A stretch of DNA of 64,000 bases from NCBI RefSeq assembly GCF_000143415.4, contig NW_003314270.1, forward strand, positions 1,890,290 through 1,954,289. The letters run 5' to 3'. A model generated the notes under the pieces. That model saw only the letters and a list, made by a program, of their open reading frames with translations. It did no database searches and was not told the DNA's origin. Below, one piece after another: positions 41,101-50,670 of this stretch. The translations under genes were made by a program, and so were the position numbers. Within the stretch, counting starts at the first letter, position 1, and every line of letters begins with the position of its first letter. The stretch is from Selaginella moellendorffii. Its lineage: Eukaryota; Streptophyta; Lycopodiopsida; Selaginellales; Selaginellaceae.

Positions 41101-41210
41101 AGCTCAAGAAACTTTCGAAGCCGCAAACTCTCTCGATCATGAAGATACTTCAATCGTTCGCAAACATGACGAGCAAAAGGCACACACAAACAATGCATCA
41201 CTGAGACTTC

Positions 41211-41282
41211 GCCGACCGTGGGGTTCGAACCCACGACCACAAGGTTAAGAGCCTTGCGCTCTACCAGCTGAGCTAGGCCGGC
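41211..41282 (-). tRNA. tRNA-Lys (CTT), copy 1
   Basis: A 72-nt cloverleaf on the minus strand, GCCGGCC at the 5' end paired with GGTCGGC (one G-U pair). D-stem GCTC/GAGC. Anticodon stem CAAGG/CCTTG with loop CTCTTAA (anticodon CTT). T-arm GTGGG/CCCAC with TTCGAAC. A and B boxes are intact. No intron. Confidence 0.93.
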
Positions 41283-41313
41283 TAATATTAATGGTTTCAT
41301 AGCAAGAGCTTTT

Positions 41314-41494
41314 CGGTAATTGAAAGCAGGGATGGTCGCATTAGTTCGAGTGTCAACTCTCGTAAGTTGCTTAGAAAACCTGACATGGTAGATCTTGCAG
41401 GCTCAGAGCGTATTGGAGCTGGTGGTGTTCGACTCGAAGACGGGACGCACAAACAAATCCGACACTTGGAACTGTTATCAGCAAGCTAAGTGAC
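41314..41494 (+). pseudogene. Kinesin-7 exon fragment
   Basis: Matches the switch II exons of the kinesin at 50671 (GGTAATTGAAAGCAGGGA, ATGGTAGATCTTGCAGGCTC, GAGCTGGTGGTGTTCG) but with several internal deletions and frameshifts, including loss of the codons after GAGCGTAT. It sits just beyond tRNA-Lys copy 1, as kinesin sits beyond tRNA-Lys copy 2. Confidence 0.85.
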
Positions 41495-41599
41495 GGTTTT
41501 TTGTGTGGAGAAATGTGCGCGGCTATCGATCGGGCACTCCAAGATCTACCAGGTACAATGTAGCAGTCAAGGATCGGAGCAAGTTCGTCTAGCTCCGTC

Positions 41600-42190
41600 G
41601 CGAACAAGCTCAAGGTAATTTTCTTCCTTTCGTAGGCTGACAAGCTACAAATCCAAAGCGAGTTACGATTTTTTTCTCTCTCCGATTTGTGTCCCACCCA
41701 AAGCTTAAACGCTTCCACAGCGCGTCTTCTCTCGGCCGTGTTGGCCTTCCTGTGCTTGCTGGTGTAGAGATTCGCGTAGAGCTCCACGTACAATCGCTTG
41801 TACTTGGCCTTGGCTCTCCCCGGGTGGCTTCCCTGCCGATCCATGCAGTCCACCACCTGGAGCGCGAGCTGAGAGTATCCTCCTCGCACGAACGACACCA
41901 CTGATCGAGGGTTTATCTCTTTGCAGAGAAGGATGTAGTCCTCAACTTGCATGTCCAAAAACGTACTTCGTCACAAAATGCTTAGCCATGGAACTGGCCG
42001 CGTTGCTTCTCTCGTCTCCATCAAAGGATTCGTACATGGTGTCCATTTTCCCTGGCCGTGAGAAAATCATAGAAGTCATTTCGTCTTTGTCGTAGATGGG
42101 ATTCACTCGCTTCTTGATGTCCCTAAGATCACTGCCCCGCTCCGAGAATCTGGGAAGTGTGCGACAACCAATCCGGCACAAAAGCACAGC
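41600..42190 (-). pseudogene. Unrecognised conserved-looking gene fragment, frameshifted
   Basis: The minus strand reads GSDLRDIKKRVNPIYDKDEM, FSRPGKMDTMYESFDGDE and SSMAKHFVTKYVF. After a one-base shift it continues DMQVEDYILLCKEINPRSVV, then RGGYSQLALQVVDCMDRQGS and AERRRAVEAFKLWV. The composition and amphipathic helices look like real coding sequence. Similarity to a known family could not be named. The frame break near 41955 suggests a decayed fragment, unless it marks an exon junction. Confidence 0.4.
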
Positions 42191-42345
42191 CCCATGCCCC
42201 AGTCCACTCTTAGAGCAAACCGGAATTATTTAAAATGAGATATATTTAGCATGTAGATTAAGTTTTATACAAAGGCAGGATATAAAACGCAGAAGAAAAT
42301 CTACTAATTCTGCAATTGTGCAACCATTTTGTAATTTGGAAACAC

Positions 42346-42500
42346 ATGGCTCAGGTTCATGCCAAGGGTAATCAACAGCATCGCAGTTCCAACAATCTGC
42401 TTTGGATGGCAACAATACCAACAAGATCAAGCCTGGCCAAGGAGTAAAAACAACAACAATAACTTTGCGGCTTCAGCCAGATTGTCAATGTGTGTTATTT
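42346..42500 (+). pseudogene. CFGW-c relic (module D)
   Basis: ATGGCTCAGGTTCATGCC, AAGGGTAATCAACAGCA and CGGCTTCAGCCAGATTGTCA match the start, middle and end of the gene at 25165. The CFGW codons and Lys-rich middle are deleted and stops interrupt the frame. Confidence 0.75.
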
Positions 42501-42596
42501 GCACACCTTCAATTCTGCTCAATGACAAATGGTTGATATCTCACGCAAATCTGGTTTTCTTTTCTTATTCACACGGAGAAGGGTTTTTTGCGGCCT

Positions 42597-42860
42597 ACAA
42601 CAAGCACGAGGGGATTTTCCGACTATCTGGATAGAGGACTCTCGTTTGATTCTCGGGTTGCTCGCTGTAGTCTTCAATCTGGTCCAAGGGATACCATGGA
42701 AAATAATTTTTTCTCACCTGTTCCGTTTCAGTGAAAATACGGACCTACGCGCCAGCAGTTGATGCAGCAGCCCGCAAGGCAGCCCGAGCCGATTGACAGA
42801 GTCTGCTCAACGGTAGTGCGGCCGAGGAGATGATTCGAGAGGACCGCACAGAATGGCCTT
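42597..42860 (+). pseudogene. MAT1-like relic (module D)
   Basis: CTACAACAAGCACGAGGGGA corresponds to MAT1's YNKRED exon. GTAGTCTTCAATCTGGTCCA is the start of the FNLVQG exon, and GCAGCCCGAGCCGATTGACA belongs to the last exon. It keeps GGTCCAAGG, which B and C have lost, so D split off before the B/C deletion. Confidence 0.75.
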
Positions 42861-42879
42861 TCTAGAACGTCTATAGATC

Positions 42880-43354
42880 AAAGATTGCTCCGCCTGTTTC
42901 ACTCTCTCTCAAGGACTTACATGGCATTTGTATATTTCCACTCCCGTCGGCATCCGTCCGTCAAACGACTGTGGTCTTTTTGGCACTCTTTTGACCGGCA
43001 CACTCCCATCCGGCTACATTTTTCTTTGACTGGCACACTCCCATTTGACTACATTTTCTCTTGTTGTGGGAGTTCTTGGTGGAGACGGTGCACGTTGGTG
43101 CCGGAAGATAGTTGGAGGATGTAGATGTGTATAAAACCAAATGGGCTTTTCTGGTAGCTCTTGATTGTTTCAAATCGGCATGTGATTTAGCATCGAAAGA
43201 TTTCTACAGGTGAGAAGGCTCACTAGCACCACATTTTCAAGCAATTCAGCAAAGCAATTTTGTTTCTGTGCGTAGAATCCCAACTACCTATAGCCAAATT
43301 TGCACAAGCTACGTTAAAGAAACACAAACCGTGTTAAAGATAGACATCTTAGAT
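42880..43354. other. Spacer with short duplication
   Basis: A unit of about 35 bp containing GGCACACTCCCAT and GCTACATTTT or ACTACATTTT is tandemly duplicated at about 42990-43055. No gene was recognised. Confidence 0.4.
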
Positions 43355-43640
43355 ATTTTTAATTCGGAGAGGGCCGCGCGTACGCGAGCCCTCAACTTCC
43401 ACAAATTACGACGTCCACTCCTCCACTTTGGGAAGATGGTAAGCCGGCCAAGCCGTAGTGCAATGGGAAGGCCGTACCTAGGCCATTGGCCTTCATGATC
43501 ACCAATAGACCCCGTCCAGGTAAGTATGGATTACTTCCATAGGCCCTATGCTATATACTGCTCTTGTGCCCTCATTCTGCGCCTCGGCATGTGGGATAGG
43601 GCAAAGATCCGGTGCAGCGTATCCTTTGGTCAAAGACCTA
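43355..43640. repeat. GC-rich repeat, copy 3 of 4
   Basis: Full-length copy: CGGAGAGGGCCGCGCGTACG, CTTTGGGAAGATGGTAAGCC, CCCCGTCCAGGTAAGTATGG. It leads into PPR pseudogene sequence as in copies 2 and 4. Confidence 0.8.
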
Positions 43641-44311
43641 ACCTGTCAAACGGTCAACATCTTTAGTCCATGCGGTGCTCGGATCTTACACCCGTCGCTT
43701 CCGTCAACGGAACGTCAAGGAGTGCCGGTGGCCCGGCATGGCCACGAACGGTATCGCAGTATCTGGTAGGGTTTGTTCCTCGTCAGCAGTGTGAGCAGCG
43801 CAGTAGTGCTCCACGCTCAGCCCCATGTCGCGGAGTTCTACTGGAGCCGAGAATGCCGTAAGAACCGATGAGAGGACCATGGTGCACGCGTCCATGATCG
43901 ACATCCAGGTGATGGTGCGCCTACACCATGTTGCATGCTTCAACAGTCACTCAGATCAAATTGTCAAATATACCCCCTACTCATCTCGGGCATCAAGTTG
44001 GCGGCCTTGATGCACTTGGCAAGAAGACTTGGCAGCGATGGAATCCGATGGTGGCAATGAGCAGCAGGCTGCGGCATCCAGTTGTAGATCTTGCTCGCCT
44101 CCGCCACCTTGCCATAGCCGGCGTAGCCCGCCATCATCTGGATCCACCACCAGGACTTTGCCCGAGGGAGAGACGAGAACATCCGCCTGGCGTCCTCCAA
44201 ATGCACGTGGGCCTCGAAGATCACCCGGTATGCCACCTCGTTCCTTGGGTGGCAAATGGCACCCCAGTTTCCAAACGCCGCGTCGCAGAATATCTGCCTC
44301 ACCTGCATCAC
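43640..44311 (-). pseudogene. PPR pseudogene (copy of 39604-41100)
   Basis: Minus-strand blocks such as MFSSLPRAKSWWWIQMMAGY, AGYGKVAEASKIYNWMP and KCIKAANLMPEMSRG match the intact PPR gene in order. Several stretches of tens to hundreds of bases are missing and the frame is broken. Confidence 0.85.
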
Positions 44312-44397
44312 TCACAAAAGGTATCCTCATTTTTTTAAGGGATAGCTAAATGATTTTCATCACTCACAAAACCTTTTTCACTCAATTCAAATATTAA

Positions 44398-45215
44398 AAT
44401 GGTTACGTTTGGAAAAGTGATTGAAGTGTCCACTACTGTTGATCTTCTTGGCCAAACGTTATTGCACAAAATTGCAATCTCCTTAAGCATGCTATTCTTG
44501 AGTAGTAGTCAAGCCCAACTCATATATGCCTTCAACAATTAGTGCACACCAGCCTAAAGTTAAGGAATCAGCCTCAATGTTGTAGCTTGGGTCTTACCAT
44601 TCCCCTCAGTGTTGCCTATGTCACACATGAATGAGCTCTTCACCAACACCATGCAAACTTGCATCCAAATACAAGCTCCACCATTCATGGAATTGGTAAA
44701 GGTGTTTGTTGAAACTGGGACTATAATCAGGAAGATGAGCATGAAGTGAGGGGTTAGACACCATTAACCTGGGACCATCTATAGAGAAGTTGCTATTGTT
44801 TGTTCTTTTGCCAAAGGAAAGTGCCTTTCATTGTAACATGAGCAATCAGTAGAATAACATTCATAATGATTCTTTATCTTTAGCCTAGTTTGTGCAAATC
44901 TTTGTGAACATCTTCCTCTAAAGTGTTAAAAGACCTAGATTGCAAATCAATAGGATATACTCAATTGGCTGCATTGGGGGCACGACAGATGTTATACATC
45001 CACAGCTTCACAAAGGCATTTGTTGTCAAGGACACCATGTTAAGGAAGATAGTGTGCAAGAGAATGAAAATTTGGTTCTTTTGTCATGTGCGATAAGAGC
45101 AAAAGGTGAGAACATTGTGCTCTAGAGAAGCTACATTTGGTTTGCAACATGTTGAATGCATGGGATGTCTATGGGCCCAGGAATCAATTCGGCACTTTCC
45201 CCTAAACTCAGAGCT
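44398..45215. repeat. Direct repeat unit 2 (partner 30437-31230)
   Basis: Same block order as unit 1, with small indels (for example an added CATTAACCTGGGACC near 44762). It precedes module C as unit 1 precedes module B. Confidence 0.8.
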
Positions 45216-45239
45216 ATGAAGAAATGGAAGAGCTTGTGT

Positions 45240-45482
45240 TCATTGAAGACATAGATGGGGCAGAGGGTCATGAATTTTACCTTTTCTGATGGTAGAGTGG
45301 ACGTAGATTCTGCGGGTGTTCTCGGCTAACTCCATCTCTGTGAAGTGCGAGGAGCCACCAACGGTCCGATGGAGAACTCTTGAACCAAGAAAAGAAGATG
45401 GTCTCAGCAAAGTGAAATTTCGAGCTGGATCTTCCAATGTCATTCGTCCCACAAGAGGTATGCTACTTTCTTTTAGGATGGC
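45240..45482. repeat. Inverted-repeat arm 2 (partner 28598-28840)
   Basis: Reverse complement of 28598-28840. Inserted between direct repeat unit 2 and the DCN1 relic of module C, a position where module B has nothing. Confidence 0.75.
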
Positions 45483-45486
45483 TCAA

Positions 45487-46288
45487 TGTGAATGCTCTCG
45501 CCAGTGAGAATAGTCACGCTGAACCCCTCGCAATTTGCTGCAGCTCTTAGATGCTCGCCGGTTTGGATGCCGGGAAAAAGCCTCAGTAAGTGTTGTGTTG
45601 TTGCCTGCTGCTGGATGGTTTCTCACTCCGTTATTCTTCCTCTCAGCTGTGAGCATCGCGGTGGATGCTTGGAAGCTGGCCTTAACCGGGCGTTTCAGGC
45701 TGATCGGCCAGTGGTGTGAGTTTGTGCGAATGCACCATCGCCATGCTATTACCGAAGATACCTGGCGACAAGTCCTGGAGTTTAGTAGGGTGGTGCACGA
45801 GGATTTGAGCAATTACGATCCAGAAGGTAGAGAAACTTCGCCCTTCGCGTGCTCTGGTCTAACTAACGTAGCTGCCGCCCCAGGTGCTTGGCCTGTTCTT
45901 GTCGACGAGTTTGTGGATCACATGTACAGGTAACACACGATAGTTCTCTTGCTGGAAAAGAATGGCCGTCCTCACAAAATCCTCCTGCCTTCAGAAGCTC
46001 GTCATGCTCTTGCATTGCGGAAGCCTGCGCTTGCGATACGAGTGCAGTGCTGAGCTCTTCGGAAGTTTTGGATGCTACCTCTCAATTGAACCGAGCGAAT
46101 ACACTACCAGGCAAGAAAACTCGCTACCACTATGATGTCTACAGATCTATCTCTCTTCACAGGTATGGCTGCTACCGCCGGTAGTAAGAGGCGAAGGAAA
46201 GACACGAACGACGAGGTGTCTTTGTCGCGGCATTTGAAGCGTCTACTGCTGGAGAAACCTCTGCTCATGTCCTCCGGTGGGTTTTGAC
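45487..46288 (+). pseudogene. DCN1-like pseudogene (module C)
   Basis: Exons 4-8 of the gene at 22357 with splice sites kept. Exon 4 has lost 37 bases in two deletions (CGGTTTGGATGCCGGGAAAA against the intact form), a frameshift, and exons 1-3 are absent. Exon 5, deleted in module B, is complete here, so B is not the parent of C. Confidence 0.85.
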
Positions 46289-46509
46289 AGATGAAAGCTG
46301 TGTAGTAGAGAAATTCTTTTCAATGTACAAGCGAGCGATGATTCTTTTTCCGCATAGCATTCGTGTGACCGAGAAACACGTGACAATAATGATCTAGACT
46401 CTATTCAAGTCAAAGTCTGGAGTCCTAACAACTCTCTATATTTCTTGGCTAGCAAGTTAGGACGAAGTATATAATGTGTGCCCTGAGAATTTCTTTCATT
46501 TGTTTTGGA

Positions 46510-46734
46510 ATGGCAGCAGGTGGAAACAGCATCAAGATGGACGAGCAACAAAAGGTTGCAAAGGTCGATTGTTTTGGATGGATGAGACAATGGAAATTCA
46601 AAGTAGCAAGCAAGGTGGAGAATTCGCAAGATTGGAGCAAGACTATGGAAAGCAGCAGTGAGTCAAAGAAAAAGAAAAAGGATGCAATTGTCGTTCCTCA
46701 CTTCTCTTCCTCGCCAAGACTTCCACTCCTGTAA
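46510..46734 (+). CDS. Small CFGW-family protein, copy a (module C)
   Basis: A 74-aa ORF nearly identical to 32061-32285: CFGW, Lys-rich middle, IVVPHFSSSPRLPLL end. Function unknown. Confidence 0.55.
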   Translation: MAAGGNSIKMDEQQKVAKVDCFGWMRQWKFKVASKVENSQDWSKTMESSSESKKKKKDAIVVPHFSSSPRLPLL

Positions 46735-47088
46735 TAGTAGAGAAAAGCTTCCAAATTGTTTGTTCTCCCTCCAAATATCTTCTCTGTTTTAAGATCTGGT
46801 ACTCAGGATAAGTTGGTCAAGCTAGGATGAATGAGCAGCATCGTATCCATTTCCAGGACACTTCGTTTGCATGCCGAGTCATTTCTTGGTTTGCACGGAA
46901 AGTTTTTTGGACAAGGATTGAAATCAGGAATTCGCAGCAACAGAGCGTAGAAAATCTAATTCAGCCTTCACGCACGAAGACTATATCCTTTCTTCTCTCC
47001 AATTTGTGACTGGCTCAATGGAGTTAGTGCTTTGGATGGAGGAGTAGTCAACCCACAATCTGAGTCCTGTTGATTGCCCTCACAATAT

Positions 47089-47263
47089 CCAGAAGCTCGT
47101 CGTTCTCTTGCATCGCGGAAGCCTTCCGAGTGCCGTGATGAGCTCTTCGGAAGTTTTGGATGCTACCTACCGAGAGGCAGAGGAAAGACACGAACGACGA
47201 GGTGTCTTTGTCGCGGCATTTGAAGCGTCTACTACTAGAGAAACCTCTGCTCATGGGTTTTGA
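47089..47263 (+). pseudogene. Deleted DCN1-like 3' exon fusion (module C)
   Basis: Same relic and same deletion as 24243-24416 and 32641-32814. Confidence 0.75.
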
Positions 47264-47350
47264 TAACAAGACAATAATATGAAGCGAATTTTTTTTTCCA
47301 CTGTTGTAATCTAGACTCTATTCAAATACAAAACGATCATTGATTTTGGA

Positions 47351-47458
47351 ATGGCAGCAGGAGTTCAAGGTGGAAATACGGACGAGCAACAAGAGGTTGC
47401 AACGAGACAATGGAAATTGAAAGAAGTAGCAAGCAATGTGAGCAAGACTAGAAAATAA
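47351..47458 (+). pseudogene. CFGW copy b, truncated (module C)
   Basis: Starts MAAGVQGGNTDEQQ. A deletion after AGCAAGACTA joins it to AT-rich 3' flank, giving a stop after 35 codons. Confidence 0.6.
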
Positions 47459-47889
47459 ATCTGTCATCTTGAACATTTGAATCTGTTCTAAATTTTGGTA
47501 GTCCATTCGTGTGAGGGATGTGATCCTCCCAAAAGCATGGAAATTTAAGATATGTCGATTGAATACTGGACGTTAATCTTTTCAATCACATTAAAATTCC
47601 AATTAAAACTGTACGTGATAATTTTGCCCTTTGAAACTTTCAAGATATGTCATAACGTCACATCCCAACACATTCCAGGACACTTCATTTGCATGCCGAG
47701 TCTTTTGCTTGGTGTGCAAGGAAAGTCCCGTGGAAAGCTGGGATATAAAACACAGAGGATAGGAAGCTTCACCGTCAAGAACTCGTAGCGACACAGTGTA
47801 GAAAATATAATTCCAGGCTCCAGGCACCAAGTCCATAACAATTCTGCAAATTCTTCATTGTCGATTCTCCATATTGTGATTGGAAACCC

Positions 47890-48111
47890 ATGGCTCAAGT
47901 TCATGTTGCGGAGTTGAAGGGCAATCAACAGGAGCTCAGTCCTAACAAGCGCATGGGCTGTTTTGGATGGAGGAGTAGCAGCAACAAGACCAGCAAGATC
48001 AAGCCCAAGAAGAATGCCCAAGTCTCAGATGGGAAGATCAAGGAGAGAAAACAAGAACAAGCAATAATTGTTCCATACTTTGCGGCTTCAGCCAGATTGT
48101 CAATGCTGTGA
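47890..48111 (+). CDS. Small CFGW-family protein, copy c (module C), intact
   Basis: 73 aa, same length and ending (VPYFAASARLSML) as module B. Two replacements against B (A to V, D to E). TATA box at about 47743. The retained frame contrasts with the decay of its DCN1 and MAT1 neighbours. Confidence 0.65.
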   Translation: MAQVHVAELKGNQQELSPNKRMGCFGWRSSSNKTSKIKPKKNAQVSDGKIKERKQEQAIIVPYFAASARLSML

Positions 48112-48259
48112 CATGGATTTGCACAGATTCAAGATTTTTTCCTTTTCGTCTTGAAGATGCGAACTTGTAATATATTTTGTTGTTTCATGAATTGAAATCA
48201 GTCAAAAAAATCTCTTCAATTCATTCTCAATGATCACAAAAGAAGAACTGAGAATGTGG

Positions 48260-48690
48260 AAAACGGTTTGAGGACATCAGTGACATTCTCTCAGCCGCTC
48301 ACTCACTTTGCCTGGTAGTCTTCAATCTGAGGCGAAGATCAAGGCGTATAATGAGGAAAACTACGAGCAAATCCTCGCATCCAGAACCCGCAAGGACTCT
48401 CTCTCTCTGTCTCACATACACACACAGGCTGTGGAGATTAGCACCGCTCTCCAGCAAGAGCAAGGCTTCACTGAAACGAGAGAAGCCGTAGAACAACGAG
48501 AAATTCTTTTCAATGGCAGCGAGAATTTGGATAAAAAACAGGGACCTTCTTGAGCGTACGCGCCGGTAGTGGCGGGTATGTTGATGCAGCAGCCAACGAG
48601 ACAGCCCGAGATTGGCTCAACGGTGGATCCAGAGGCGCAGAGGATTCGAGAGTTGCGAGCCGCCATCGCCGGCAGGACACAGCTCAATGG
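48260..48690 (+). pseudogene. MAT1-like pseudogene (module C)
   Basis: Shares with module B the deletion that leaves CTTCAATCTGAGGCGAAG and lacks the first exons. The last exon is cut before the GGWS end. It retains ACCGCTCTCCAGCAAGAGCA, partly lost in B. Confidence 0.8.
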
Positions 48691-48747
48691 ATGAAGCAGC
48701 AAGCTAATGGACACAATATTGATCCATTAGATCCATCTTAGGTCTTA

Positions 48748-49030
48748 GAATTTGGAGAGGGCCGCGCGTACGCGAGCCCTCAACTTCCACAAATTACGAC
48801 GTCCACTCCTCCACTTTGGGAAGATGGTAGGCCGGCCAAGCCGTAGTGCAATGGGAAAGCCGAACCTAGGCCATTGGCCTTCATGATCACCAATAGACCC
48901 CGTCCAGGTAAGTATGGAACTCTTCCCCAGGCCCTAGCTTATATACCGTTTTAGTGGCCTCATTCACGCCCCGGCATGTGGGATAGGGCAAAGAATCGGC
49001 GCAGCATATCCTTCGGTCAAAGACCTAGCC
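48748..49030. repeat. GC-rich repeat, copy 4 of 4
   Basis: Full-length copy with GGAGAGGGCCGCGCGTACGC and CCGGCATGTGGGATAGGGCA. It ends TATCCTTCGGTCAAAGACCT, followed by PPR relic sequence. Confidence 0.8.
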
Positions 49031-49473
49031 ACCTGTCAAACGGTCAGCATCTTGACTCTCCAGCCTATCGCGTCCTCGGCGTCGATCGAGTGTCGCTGCT
49101 CATCCTCCTCCCAGGCCGTGGAAAGACCCGCCGGGCACCCTCCAAATGCCCGTTGTTCACGTAGGCCTCAAAGATCGCCCAGTATGCCTCGTTCCTTAGG
49201 TGGCCAATGGCGTCAAACACTTGGCGGGCTTCCTCCACGCCACCCCACTTTCCAAATGCCTGGATCGTCACGTTCTTGAGCTCGCGGTTGTCTCCGGTGT
49301 GAGCTTGCGTGCAGATGATCTCGCCTCACCTCGAGCAAGTTGTCAGCCTCCAAGCCTGGTGGTCAGTGCCTCCACCTCGGGTTTCCATACAGTCTGTAGA
49401 TCCGAATTGCTGCGCGTTTTATCCGCCCCTCCTCGCTGAGTGGCTTTCCCATCTTCTTCCGGAAGATCCCCAT
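49030..49473 (-). pseudogene. PPR pseudogene beside tRNA-Lys copy 2
   Basis: Keeps the N-terminus of the intact PPR gene (start at 49473, MGIFRKKMGKPLSEE in frame), then WGGVEEARQVFDAIGHLRNE and FEAYVNNGHLEGARRVF. Nearly all later repeats are deleted. Small deletions near 49325 and 49380 break the frame. Confidence 0.85.
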
Positions 49474-49552
49474 AGCTCAAGAAACTTTCGAAGCCGCAAA
49501 CATGGAGATGATTAAAAGACTTTAAACACAAACAATGCATCGCCGTGCCTCC

Positions 49553-49624
49553 GCCGACCGTGGGGCTCGAACCCACGACCACAAGGTTAAGAGCCTTGCG
49601 CTATACCAGCTGAGCTAGGTCGGC
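49553..49624 (-). tRNA. tRNA-Lys (CTT), copy 2
   Basis: Same 72-nt gene as copy 1 with three changes. The acceptor G-U pair has become A-U (GCCGACC/GGTCGGC). The D-stem has lost a pair (GCTC with TAGC instead of GAGC). The T-loop is TTCGAGC. The anticodon loop CTCTTAA is kept. The D-stem mismatch may weaken it; function is uncertain. Confidence 0.8.
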
Positions 49625-49654
49625 TTATACTAATGGTGAAGCAACAGCTTTTCT

Positions 49655-50278
49655 CTATGTGTAGAGCATGTATCCCAGGCCATTGACCGTGAAGATGATC
49701 GTGACAATGATCGCAAAGAGGCTACACGGGAGCTTGATCCGTCGGAGGAATTTTTCCAGCTTGGCGATCCAGCGGATGATCGAAGCGAGGTATAGCGTCG
49801 TGATTCCCGTGCAGACGCTAACGATCACGTTGGCGGTGCGGTGTGGGCAGTGAAAAAGGACAGTAAGAATGCTGTAAATGAGAGGCCAGACCAGGGTCGT
49901 GATCCCGGCGAAGAAGAGGAAGAAGAGGCACTCGTTGATCCGGCGCTGATCCTCGCTGGGCTTCCGCTTGCGCTGGATGAGGAGAAAAACTGACCAAAAT
50001 GTGCCGACTGTGGAGATGATCCCAGCCAGGAACAAGTGGAAGCATCGCCCTCTCTCCTCCCGCGTCGCGTCGGGCTTGATGAGTGAAATCCCCGTCTGGA
50101 AGCAAGTGGAGGCCACGAATGTGAAGGGCGTGATCATCGTCTTGGCGAGCGCCTTGGTGGGCATCATCTCCATTTCGCCGCGATCATCGGATTCCTGCTG
50201 CTGATCCATTCCTTCAACAACTTGGGCATCTTCTTGGGGATCTCTCTGGGAGGCTGATTCCATGCCCGATGAAATCAA
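49655..50278 (-). CDS. Small four-TM membrane protein, family not recognised
   Basis: A single-exon 207-aa ORF (or 202 aa from MESASQRDPQED at 50263). An acidic Gln/Glu-rich N-terminus (to about 45) precedes four hydrophobic segments: around FTFVASTCFQTGISL to FLAGIISTVGTFWSVFLLI; FFLFFAGITTLVWPLIYSIL; VIVSVCTGITTLYLASII; and LFAIIVTIIFTVNGLGYMLY. Basic loops (QRKRKPSEDQRR, KLEKFLRRIK) separate them. Plants have many such DUF membrane proteins. It lies between tRNA-Lys copy 2 and the kinesin; the copied locus at 41.2 kb lacks it. Confidence 0.75.
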   Translation of the reverse strand: MISSGMESASQRDPQEDAQVVEGMDQQQESDDRGEMEMMPTKALAKTMITPFTFVASTCFQTGISLIKPDATREERGRCFHLFLAGIISTVGTFWSVFLLIQRKRKPSEDQRRINECLFFLFFAGITTLVWPLIYSILTVLFHCPHRTANVIVSVCTGITTLYLASIIRWIAKLEKFLRRIKLPCSLFAIIVTIIFTVNGLGYMLYT

Positions 50279-50670
50279 TCAATCGAATCGATCAATCCAT
50301 CCAGAGTTAAGAGGTCAGAACTGTGCTAAGTGGACTTTTGTTCTACGTGTTAATTGTTGACAAGTATTCTTGACTAAACTTCTTTCTTTGAAGAGGAATT
50401 TAACTTTGACCATGACGAGAATCACCTTTTACCTCGAAGTGAAACTTTTCGGATTGTCGCATTGCTGGTCGAAGGAATCCACCTTATATTAGAAGCTCGT
50501 CAGGCGGCACAATGAATCTTTTCTGTTCTCTGCAATTCAAAAAACGCGCGGGAAACCTAGTGTACGTTGCCACAATATCTCTGGGCCTAGGGTTCTTCAT
50601 TATAGCTAGAGGAAGAGCTCGCGATCGCGGTTTCGCGTGCTCTGGGGGTTTCGATCGATCCAGGGCGGCA
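50279..50670. promoter_or_regulatory. Divergent promoter of TM protein and kinesin
   Basis: 392 bp between opposite starts. GGGCCTAGGGTTCTTCATTATAGC near 50584 contains a telo-box-like AGGGTT. No other element was recognised. Confidence 0.4.

Noticed and set aside
22000-50000. Repeated blocks considered as a CRISPR array or rDNA-like tandem array
   Set aside because: Copies are long, dispersed, unequal in spacing and eukaryotic with introns; no short regular repeat-spacer pattern.
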